A stretch of 64,000 nucleotides of DNA from Rhynochetos jubatus (Eukaryota > Chordata > Aves > Eurypygiformes > Rhynochetidae): assembly GCA_027574665.1 (NCBI GenBank), contig CM050657.1, positions 28,333,408-28,397,407 on the forward strand. Reading direction: 5' to 3'. Positions 40,001 to 52,000 of this stretch are shown here, one piece after another. Position 1 is the first letter of the stretch. Each line of letters opens with the position of its first letter. The notes under the pieces are model-generated. The model saw only the letters and a list, made by a program, of their open reading frames with translations, did not search any database and had not been told where the DNA came from. Made by a program: the position numbers and the translations under genes.

Positions 40001-43000
40001 AGTTATCTTATCACAACTTGTGAAAACATATCTGTGAGACAGAACTGTCCGTAGCAGTCTGCTGGTTTTGTAGAGGAACAGTGGCACTGCCTGGTGAAAA
40101 GGTAGAACACAGCATGATGGAAGTGAAACAGCTGAATGACTGCAGACTCCTGTTTCTTTCCTTAGCTTCTGCTGGCAGTTACAGCAGCTGAGCCAGAATC
40201 TGTTTCCACCTTCTTCCTTACTCGTTTCAGACTGCAGCCCAATTTTGTGAGGCAGCACTTGTCAAAGGTGACGGGAGCTGGCTTCATTTGTCTAGTAGTT
40301 TAAGAGGATGCACAACCAAAATCACGGCCACGCTTTGGCCTTTTCCACTTTCGCTACCCAAAGGGTAATTATGCCTGGTGCTGGTACGTTATCAGCAGAA
40401 CTGCACTGTACATCATTTACCTTTTCTTCCCTGGGATCCAGCTAATCCTTGCAATCCTGGAGGTCCCAAAATGCCACATTTCCCTTTTTCTCCAGGTTCT
40501 CCTGGCAATCCCTGAGGACCTGTAGCTCCTGAGAGGAGGAGGAAAAAAATAAAATCTGTGACTATGCTAATCTATTAAACTGTGGAGTTTCATTTTTTGT
40601 TCATGCTATGCAGCACACTGTGGTAATCCAGAGGCACCTGAAAGTGTTGGGGAATGTATGAAGGATTGCTGGATCTTGCTCCCTGAGCAGCCTACGGCTG
40701 CTGTCTCTAGGTACTGAAACAACTTTCAATACACGCCCTCATATGGTCTCTGATGTCACTGGCCTCCTCTACAGAGGTGCCTCCTCAGCTGTTCCTGTTC
40801 CATGTGCTTCTTGAGCTGCTACCTGACACCATTTTTTAAACTCTGGCATTACCTGGAAATCCAGGTATTCCTGGGTATCCAGGGTCCCCCTTGGATCCTG
40901 GTCTTCCTGGTTGCCCTTGGATGCCTGGTAAACCCTTCTCTCCTGGGAACCCACAGAGTCCTTAAAGAAAAAGAATTAAGATGTAGCATTCATTTGTTTA
41001 AAGTTGTCCGTTTCTTCATCTCATGGTAAGTTTAAAAGTCAGTAAAGGGTTTCTTGACTAGAAAAGTAATTTTATCCGAATAGTTGAAATCCTTGCATCT
41101 GTTTATTAGCAACGAATTGTATCCATCTCCCTGGTGATACCCGAAAGAGCAGGAGTATCTAGCAAGATGGAGCCAAGCCAGGTTTTACCCTGCTGAGCAC
41201 TGGTACGTTGGTCGGTGCTGTACTATACCACACTACGCTACGCTACCTCCTGCGTGCATGGAGTTACCCCAGGTTGTAACTACGGAAAGTACTGCTCAAC
41301 GTGCACAGGAAGCAGAGCTCCCTGTCCGCTGACAAAACGTAGAGAAAGTAAGTTCTTAACTCTAATATTCTCTTCAGTCAGCCTGGTACCTGGTAATCCT
41401 GGATCTCCGGGAGGCCCTTTCCGACCACGCGCACCAAGCAGAGGAGTTGGGTCACCTCTTTTGCCTGTTGAGGCACACTGACTTCAGTGATTTCACACAA
41501 GTAGCCTTTTCATCCACAAAACCAAAGCTGCACGATTTTGTAAGAGCAGGTACTTTACTCCTAGACATTAATAGCTATAAAAGGGACTGAGGGGACGCAG
41601 AATTTGTTTTCAATGCATTTCATAAATGTTCTCTTTTTGGGGGGGGGAATATATTCCCTAGCTGAGAAGGTCTTGCATTTTTGAAGAAATGGAAAATATA
41701 ACTGAGAAAACAATTTCTCCTGTCCCCTTAATACTTTTTTCCAGGCAATTATTGAATTTTGTTATTTATTGAAATCCTGCTCCAAGGAAATTTGGAATAG
41801 GATGGATGACGCCATTTTGTATTTCTTTGAAACACTTCTTAAAAACGAAATATTATAGATACATTTTTCTGACTAATCTCTGCCCGTGTAAAAAACAACA
41901 TGCAAAACTTCATCTTTTCAACTGAATAATTTTGCATGCACGGGTGTGAACTCTGCCTGGTACGTTAAGCTACGCTTTCAGAAGTTCCAAAAATCCAAAA
42001 ATCATAGCCTGGAAAGCACTGGAAAATAAGCGATATAAAAAAAACTATAAATCATGTTGGAACATTGTAAAGTTTCTACACATCTGTATAACACATAAAT
42101 GATTGCATTTTCTTTTATTTATTTTGACAAATTTTACAGATCCATAAAAGTGGATTCTTTTGTGTTCGATGGAATTTTTAAACTCTGATATTTGACACAG
42201 ATTTATCCCATAAATGAGTAAGACCTACTTTAAAAAGAACAAGCTGTTAAAGAATATATTGAAATGCAAATTTTAACTTCAGGTAAGTCAGACTTGTTTC
42301 TACTACATTCACGTTTCAATCGTTTTCACTTCTGTCCTGGTTTTCCTTCTCTAGTGACTACTCGCTATCTATTGGGGTGTATGTCCTAACAATAAAAAGC
42401 ACGTCTATATAAACTCCTTACCTTTAGATCCTTTTGGGCCAGTCAGTCCTGGATTTCCAGGGATTCCAGGTAAGCCAACGTCACCCTGATTTTTTTAAAA
42501 CCACAATAAAAATGCTTGACATACGCTATGTGTAGCAGGAATGATCTGTAAGAGCATTTGGTTCTCCTACACTGGTAAACAGAGCAGCAGTCAATACGAA
42601 CAGCAAAACCGTGTCTTAAGGTGAACAGAAAAGCACGCTGGCTTTGTTGCTGCACATCTAACACTGACCACCAACACTTCCAAGAAGCTGTACATTAGAC
42701 TTGCTAATCGTTTTGAATCTGTGCTTTTATAGGTTATCCTAGCTCTTGGCTTGAACAGCTTAAATTCCCCACAGATGGCTTGAGTAATTTGATTTTAAAA
42801 GGTACCATAAAAATGTCCCAAATATTGTTGTATGTTACCCAAAATTTACTATAAACATGAACCAGGAACATGTTGTGATGTTAACAGTAAAAACTGAAAG
42901 ATTTCTCTTTTTTTCCATTTTGAACAACGTCTGTAAGCAGCAAACCAGATTCTCTCTTCAAAGAACTATAATAAAAGCCAAGCCAAGATACGCCCCTTCC

Positions 43001-46000
43001 CAAAGAAACAACTGTGCTTTGCGCTTCACGTGATCGCGCTGCCTGTCCACCTAACACACATGCCACAGGAGAACTTCACCGTGTATCCGTCAGTGATACA
43101 TGTGCGGTTTCGTGTCTTTGTTCTGAGCGGTACTGGGTTCTGCTTGGTGCCGCTCTCAGTTTGGACGCAGGGCTTGGTTTCTCTTGCTGTGTGGAGCAGC
43201 CAAGCCAATAAGCCATGAAGCAGAAGCTACATATTAACGTCATACTTGTGCTGCTGCTGCGTTACGATCTCTGCAGTACGTGACTGGTCCACCTGTTCTT
43301 AGGAAGAATGTGAAAGCCTTGGGGTTTGCCCCCCAGCTAGTGCAGCGTTGCCTGGATTCGCCGAGTGGCAATGTAAGGAATCGCAGAGTGCGCCTAGGAG
43401 AGCAGGGCGAGGCCTCTGCCTGGCTCTGACTACAGTTCCTGCCAAAATGAAGTCAGAGCGTTGGGTGAGGTGCTGCCTTAAGGAATTTGCCTTTCTAATA
43501 TACCGAGAGCCTCTTCTCAGGAGGAACACCTGACCGGTCAGTACAATAGAAGCACCCTTCATCCTATTTCTTGGGGGCAGGAGATAACTGCACGGACCAG
43601 GCCAGTTCACTACCACTCTCAGCTTACCTGGTCACCTGGTTGTCCTTGAAAACCCGTAATTCCTGTGAAGCCCTTTGGTCCTGGGAAACCCCGTGATCCT
43701 GGAAACCCCATCAGTCCAGTGTCACCATGGCCACCTGGCAGTCCTGGGACGCCATTCTTCCCTGGAAATCCTGGGGCGCCTCTGAAACCCGTACTGCCTT
43801 TTTCACCTAAGGGTTAATTGCAGAACAAGATAACGGCCAGTACGGTCAAGCCATTGTGTGACGCTTATTTTAAATACGGCTATGCTTTCACCCCTGGGGT
43901 GTCGCCGCAGTCATTTTCCAAATAACCTAGCCCGCGAGTTTCAGAATCTGTAAACACAGTGCGGTAGCTGGATGCCACTGACACCGGTGATTTCCGTCCG
44001 ACGAATGTGTGTGTGTGCAGCTTTATCTTATGAGCTTACCTCTTTCACCTCTAAATCCGTTCTCGCCAGGAAACCCTGGTTCCCCCTTTTGACCTTTCTC
44101 CAGACGGATGTTAACGCAGCCACTGTCTCCTGGAGGCCCTCTTTCACCTTTGAACCAAATATGTGGCATGTAAGTAAACCCTCATGAGTGATACGTCCTG
44201 AAAATTACTGTTGGCGAAGACTTCCACAGCGGAGACAGCCTTCATGCAGTTCTCAGCTGTTTCAGCGGGCTCACTGCTAACGGAATTTGTTACCCTTCTC
44301 TTGCTTTTAAGTTAATGCAGTGTTAACCCAGGTGATGTTACATCAGAATTATTCGCTGTTTGGTTGGAATATGAAAGGTGGAATTTGTTCTGTCCACTCG
44401 ACGGGGCACTGTCTGTGACTGCACCTTGGAGATGGTTGCTCTCTTTCCTATATCAATATTTAGAGAGATTATTTTCTGTGTGTTTTCGGTAGATTGAAGA
44501 ACAGAACACGATAGAAACCTTGAAAAGTCTAAAGTTTAAGATGGATACAGGACAAAATTCAAGGTGCTTCTGAGTAAATGATCCTGCTCTGATTTAGTAG
44601 TAAATGCACCTATTGATCTGAGTGGAATTAATTCTTCTTTAGTTATTTTTTGTTAGGTATTTAGTACCTCTGAAAATAGAAGCGCACGTACCCTTATGAC
44701 AAGGAGAAAAAGTAAATCTGTTCCTAATGTGGTAGTAACAAAACTAAATAGCAGTTACGTAACTACAGAGTGAAGTGGGTTTTGACGCACCTTCTATTCC
44801 CATATCTCCACATTCTCCACTAGGCCCAGATGGACCCATTTTTCCTTCTTCACCTTTTACACCAGAGATTCCCATTGGGCCTTGTGTTCCTGGGAGTCCT
44901 GGGAATCCTTGGGGTCCTTGAATCCCCTTGCTTCCTGGTAATATTAAATGCTTTATTTACATATTCAGTCTGCTATGCTGTTGCTGTCATATTCTAAGGA
45001 AGAGTGTAAAGCAAAAGGCAGGAAGTTTAGAAGGACTCCTTAGGAAATCAGCACAGCTAGAGAACCAGTAGTTGGAGCATGGCTTCATGCCAAGATCAAA
45101 CTTGTCTTGTAATCCAGGCTGCCTTGAAGCAAGCAAACATCTCCCCCGCCACCCCGGCCCTGCTCCGCCCCCTGGAGATTCAGGCTACACTCACTGCTGA
45201 AGCAGTTACCCCCAACACATCTAAAACAGAATGCATAGGCTAGGGCACCACCAGGTTTTGCATGTGGCGGCTGGAAATCACGACTCCTTCTGTCCAGATG
45301 ACAGACAGAGGAAAACAGGATTTTGCTACAGTTACTCAGAACTTGTGCCCAGTAGGCAGTGATGATTTGGGAGCAAGGTCACATTTTTTAGAAGTATCAG
45401 ACATAATGGCAAGCTATTTCTTCACTTACTCATCGGCATACATGCACAGACTGCATCAGCAAAGGAGGTAGTCTGGATGTAGCGAAAAGTAGATTGTTGG
45501 TATAGGATATTATAACAGGAACCTATTACAGATAGTCAGGAAATAATACATGAAGTATGTCGGCGCTGTAAAGTTACCAAAGCACCAGGATGCACCAAAC
45601 TACTTCCAGCCCTTTTATTTTTATTATAAGAGAAAGAACAAAGGATGCGATTGTTATTGCCTCTACCCTGCTGCAGGATCTTATTCTGGAAGCTGGAAAG
45701 GGAGGAAGGTGCAAAGTACGTCCTAGCTTTAACGGCAGTAGAAATAGCTCCCTCTACAAGAGAAGCGATAGATGGGGGGATATACAGGATGTTTAGCGTA
45801 CCTGTTTGTCCTGGGAAACCAGCTGGTCCTTTACTGCCTGGAAGGCCTGGAAGTCCTCGGGAGCCTGGAGGACCTGGGGGACCTCGTGAGCCAGGAGAGC
45901 CTTTGAGACCTCTGAGTCCAGGTGGCCCAGCTGGGCCCCTGTCTCCCCTCTGACCTTTAAAGCCTGGTAAGCCTGAGAAAAAGAGATTCAATTTATGTGT

Positions 46001-49000
46001 GTAAATGCAGGACAAGGGTTCAACTGTACCTCTGAAGTACCGAGGCCTGAGCAATAGGCCTGGAACCAGTTGACTTCTGAGTGAATTCACCCGATCCGTG
46101 TTATAGAAAGTCTCATGGGAAAACTGAAGATTGTAGCAGTTAGCATTCTTTCTCATAAGAATGGATCCTTAAAGCTCTGAAGGACTGTAGTAGTTAGTAT
46201 TCTTCCTATCGACTGCCCCCTGGACCCTGGCCAGGCCCAGGCGCATCCGACAGAAATAGATACACGAACCATCAACGAACCAGGTATTTCCATGCTCAGA
46301 GTCACGTAGGTTGTTTATTAAACTGTATAAAAGCAGGACCCTCTCCCAGCGAAGATGGAGCCTCACCTACGAGTGGACGCACTGCGTAGGACTTCCCAAT
46401 TGCCGGGACAGTCCTCTGACCCTTCGCTGTGACGGGGCTCCCCAGCTGATGCATGGATCCGGATGACGGTAAAGTATTACGGCAATTGGTGATGTATCTT
46501 TCTTACTTGCTAACTCTGTGTAGTAATGATCAGGTGCATTACCCTGCTTAGTCTTGCTGCTGCTTTAAACTAAAGTAAAATAAGCTTATTTCTTTCTAAC
46601 TTGGTGTGTGTCCTTTCTTTTGACCCCATCAATTGGCAAAACAATCTCAAAAGTAGAAAGTGATGGATTTTGGTATAAATTTGAATAGCATAAAACATGG
46701 CAAAATAGCTTGGAAACTTTGCTAGTTTGCTGGAGTCCTGGCTCTGCCTGGATTTTTCACCTGGAACATTTGTATTTCGTTAGTAGTGAGAGACATATCA
46801 GAGCCCTGTGAAAAAACTCTACTAATTTGTAAGTACTTCTGATCTATATGTCTCATGGCTGTCCCTAAATAACACTTGCCTTTAAGAATAAGGGAGATAA
46901 AAGTATCACAGTAATGACAGGAGCTCAGCTAAGTTACTCTGGACAATACAGTAAGAGATAACTCTTACGTGGATTACTTGACAGTGATTTGGTCAGCTAA
47001 ATCTGAGATGCACACTATACATTCCTATGTGCAAAACATAATGTACCCCCCATTCATGAGCAGCCCCTGTGGAAATATTTGTCATGCCAGCCACACAAAT
47101 CATGTGATTAAATCTGCTGGAAGAGATGCACAAAGCTGAGAGCTCGGAGGCAGCCTGGTGGGTGTTGTGTACCTTGAGGTCCTGGCAGGCCCATGACACC
47201 TCTGAGTCCCGGTGGCCCTGGTACGCCCGTGTCGCATGGTGGACCAGGGAAGCCTGGACAGCCTGGTGCTCCTATATCACCTTCTGGGCCTCTGAAACCT
47301 TTGGCACCTGGAAATCCTGGGGTACCAGGCTGTCCTGGGAACAAAAACCATGGTAAAACGTTTTACTTCCATTACTCACCATCCCTCAGAAGTCCTAATT
47401 TTAATTTTGAAATTGCATGCTCAGTTATTGTAATTTCTTACTTAGCCTCTAGTTTTTGCATAGTTTGTGGAAAGGGATGCATTTCTGCAGTTTAGAATTG
47501 GCTGTTGTGCAGAGCTTTTTTCTTTAAGGAATAAATACAAATTCAACTCTTGCCTGTAGGCGAGGAGGACTTTATGGCCCAAAAGCTAGTTTCTGATGTG
47601 CAGCAGAGGAATGGAAGGCGATCGCTGGCATGCACCAGCTACAGCACTGGGGGCAGTTCCAGAGTGGGGCTGAGCAAAATGTTGTGTAACTTGGCAAAGA
47701 AATTCACCCCTCTCTCCCTGAGTGTTCTGCCACCTTTTGCCAGTCTTCAGATTTGAGTAAGCGATCTGAGACAGGGACTACCTGTGTGGCAGAGCAGGAG
47801 GCGCTGAGCACAGATGGCTGCTAGGCAGCAAGAAACAGCAGTAAGAACAGGAGGCTGCACTGTTACTGCCTGGACTGGTAAAGGCATCTTCCCCCTCCTG
47901 CAGTGCAGGTCTCCTCAGTGGATAATCAACCTTAACTGTAAAAACCTTCATGTGAAAATAGGGCATACCGTTCACAGTCACCACCACGGATCCAGGTAAG
48001 AGTAAGTTTGATCCGAACCGGGACCGGCTTTGCTTAGATTTTCTCTTTGGAACACATGGGAATGCTTCCTAAGAAGCGGCTCATACCTCGAAGCCCAGGA
48101 ATGCCTGGATCACCCCTTGCTCCCTGCGCTCCAGGTGCTCCTGGCAGTCCCCTGTTGCCTGGGATTCCTGGAGGACCATATGTGGTTTCACCTGGAACAC
48201 CTTTCTGACCATCTAGGCCAGGTGGACCTGGAGGGCCATCTTTACCATCGACTGTCGATCCTCTTTCACCTTCATCACCAGGATCACCAGCTGTGCCTCG
48301 AAAGCCTGTTGATACGATGTTTAAATTCAAACAGGGCATAAGTCAGAAGTTTTGAGTGGGGTATTTTCCCCAGAACTGTGGAATACTATAATGCAAATTT
48401 AACCAGAATTGAATTATCACTTTGCAAAGAAAAACATCATCACACATGAAATTTCAGGTTTCTCATCTACAGCTAATGAGGACTGAAGGAGGTAATTATG
48501 CCTGTGGGAAGTGACAGTGGTTTTCTTTGGGGCAGCATCTGTCTTGTGCGCGGTCACTCTTGTCCAGTTCAAACCCTTTGCTAAAATGGTACTAATTATT
48601 CTCAGTTTTCTGAGACTATTTCCTCTCTGGACACTGAACTGTAGGTCACTGCAGCACCTGCAGTGCTGGGGGAAACACAGGGAAACTGGGAAAGATTCCG
48701 ATTCCATTAGCTTTTGTTGAAGTCTGCTTCCTAGTCTGTTCTACCATGGTGGCTACCTTACCCTGCACGTACTCATGACACATCAGCAGGTCTCCTGGAT
48801 TAAGAAAAGCACAATTCACCTTCTGGCCCAGGGATTCCTGCTCCTGGCCTGCCTCGATGGCCTTTTTGTCCATCAAAGCCATTGGGTCCAGGACGACCAG
48901 GGAGTCCTTTTAAACCCTTTGGTCCTGGAAACAGAAAGAAGATACGTAAAAACCCCCAAACTGACAATTCTAAAATGTGTGATCTAAGCAGGCAGTGTTG

Positions 49001-52000
49001 GTCCTCTATCCTGTGCAAATTCATGTACTTTGAAAACAAGCGCGTTTCGTCTGCCTCTAACATTCTGGGAGGGAGCCACCACCCGCGTCACAACCAAACG
49101 CACAGTTGCTGTGTTGCTAAATGGACTCGTTCCCCGGTGCGCAAAGAGCGGGCTGCAAATCAGAGTAAATTAGGAAAAACCCCAGCGTTTTAAAGTTACA
49201 GCACATCAGCAACATTCACGTAGTGAGTGACTCCACTCAAATTCTTACTCTCCTGTGCTAGGCGCTGCTCCTGGAGTGGCGCAGACGAGCTCAGTACGCT
49301 AATCCCTGTTCTTTCATGTCTGTTTAAGTTTTAGCTAGACCCACAATACCGATGTCAAGGAGCTGTGTTATGCCATGTTAAAGAGCTTGAAAATCCAGTA
49401 GCTCCATTTGTTCTGATCAGGGTTTTCAGGTGTATTTCAAATATTCTGGAGGTAATCACAAGCAACATTTTGCCAGCTCCTGGGTGTGTACTGTGAGTTT
49501 AAATTAAGCTGAACACGGTGAAGTAATGTGTTCAGATTTTAGGGCTCAATTGCAATTTGCCATGAGCAATATCGGTTTTGAAATTACAGACTGGCAGCAT
49601 GTCTTTGCCTCACACCCCCTTTTTTCCTGTATCCAGATGTACATATCCGAGGTCTTCCCCAGCTTCAGCCATCTGTGTGTCTGACAGACTCACACCTTTT
49701 AACTGAGGCAGGACGGAGTTTCAAGCTTCCTTCCTTTAGCCGTTTCTGTGGCGCCACATCCACCTTCCGATCACGCAAACTGCAGCTGCCTAGCCCTCGC
49801 TTCCTACGTATTTGTAGTTCTACATTTTGAGACATGTATCAGTTGAAAAATGAGACCCGTGTATGTTTTAGGACAGCTTCCTTTTAATTAGCAACTTAAA
49901 ACTCCGTTTCAGTTAAAAGCCCAAAATTCTCCCATCTGTAAACATACCTTGAACGCCTTTAAAACCGGGGGGACCTGGATCTCCAGGGTATGGTAACGTG
50001 ATGCAGACAGTCTCACCTGAAGCGAGAGGGAGAAAGAAACTGGCCTGTTTGATTTTAGAATAAACGGAGTCTGAATGTTTACTGTGATAGGTCTGTGGCA
50101 CTAACCAACCAGATGTGCAGATGTAAAGAGAAGGGACTGTCTGTGCTCATTGTTATTTCCATATTACTTAAGGTTTGATGGAGAATCTTAAAATGTACTT
50201 TTCTTGAGACTTATTTGGAACAGAATATTGGGAACGATTCAGGTTGTTTTAATACAGTTATAGTCTGTAAAGACAAAGGTTAAATTTTTTTACTTGTCAC
50301 AGAAATTTGTCTTTAAAATAGTCTTTTTCAGAAAAGAAATAACATGTTCATCTCAATTCTATGTACATTTCTAGTTCATACGTGTTGCTATCAGTGTAGA
50401 TTTTTTGTTTATTTTGGCAGGTATTTTTCATTACCTAAACACCAGACCAAGCCTTAAGTATGAGTTGTATTTTCTTGCTCCTTCAGCAAAAAAAACCATT
50501 GCAAATCATTACACTCAGGAATAATCTTTACTCCCGAAACTAATTCCTCCGATAGTGTGCAAATGGCACTTGGCAGGTTTAAGGCCCCTAGCAATCCGTG
50601 TTCTAACGAGTGTCTCCTGCTGAATGCGGATGGTGGTGTACCTTTCCGTGACCATATTTCACAGGACCACTGAGCTTGCCAACACTGATTTATAATCCTG
50701 TATATGATACTAACGAAGCTGTAGTGGATGCTACCAAACATGGGGTTTGTTATGTAGTTCTCAATGTAAACATTCAGAATTACCTTTCTGGCCCTTTGGA
50801 CCAGGTGGCCCAACATTACCAGTGTCACCAAAGTCTCCAGGACTACCTCTGACTCCTGGAGGGCCGGGAAACCCCAAACCAGGCACTCCCATCTGTCCTT
50901 TTACCCCACGAAATCCTGGGACCCCAGGGAGTCCTTTGTCACCTGGCAGTGGTACTCCGGAATCACCCTAAAGGAAAGACATTGTTGGTAAGAAATAACA
51001 AGACCTGCTTTCTTTGATGATCAAAAGCCATGTTAGAGAACTATCTGGAGAAACTGCTCTTCCACAATTAAGTGACAACAGGGACGATCCCAGCAGTTTT
51101 AAATATTCAAAGGCAATAGGAACAAAGGGTAGAGTTTTGTGGGCTTTTTCCTTCCTGATCTCATAGTATTGGCACACGGTATATGCAAAAATTACATTCA
51201 GGAATACCAAATTAAACCGTAATACTTCCAAGGAAATAATTTTTCAGTGGATAAAACCAATGACCTTTGACCTAGGCTAATATAAAATGATTAAAGTGGT
51301 TAATCTGCTCTCAGTGTGGAACAACACGGTACCTGTCGTTATGCAGCCAGCCCTTTCGTGAGACAGTATGTTAACTGAAATGGAAAAAACCGCTGAGAAA
51401 GCCAAACGTACCTCAGCTCCTTTTTCCCCAGGCAAGCCTAGCTCCCCATCTCTGCCATCGCTACCTCTTTGGCCCGGAAATCCTGGAACCCCAGTAGGAC
51501 CTCTTTCACCTTTCATTCCTTAAAACAATTAAAAAAAAATTAAATATAATATTTGCAGTACATTTTGAGCTGTTTAGTTGCTGCTCAGGTAAATGCTGGG
51601 TGAATCCTTTCATCATATCTGTCTGATAAATTCCAGTTCTTGAATTCGCATTTCCTTAACGAGGTATGTTGTATATTTAGTGGGGCACCTCATGGAACAG
51701 CTTGGTCTCTCTGTAGAAGACGTGCTCACAGGCACCACAGGAGTGTGGCTTCTGCTCACGCTATATACGGAGTGAAAGCATTTTGCTATTGAATTCAGAG
51801 CTTTATTCTTGATTTCAGTGCAGTCAGGATACGGCAATACCAGTCCAGAGTATTTGCATCAATATTCCCAAAGATTTCTTTTCTTTTTTTTATCCCTAGA
51901 TTTCTCTTGCACTAATATTTATGAAATTGCAATTTTTTGCATAAAGGCCGATACAACTACTGTAACTCAAAGGTTCATTTTGCTGTTTCAAGAAACCCTG

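Larger units (their letters stand above)
40529..45801 (-). other. COL4A4: COL4A4 introns 36 to 30
   Basis: Intron parts between exons 37 and 30 (40529-40852, 40961-41389, 41465-42421, 42486-43627, 43807-44039, 44148-44790, 44935-45801). Nothing beyond a G9 run near 41640 was recognised. Confidence 0.7.

Noticed and set aside
36642..40420. Suspected missing exons in the 3.8 kb intron
   Set aside because: Exons 37 and 38 are adjacent in the protein alignment and their phases match. No further Gly-X-Y block was found.
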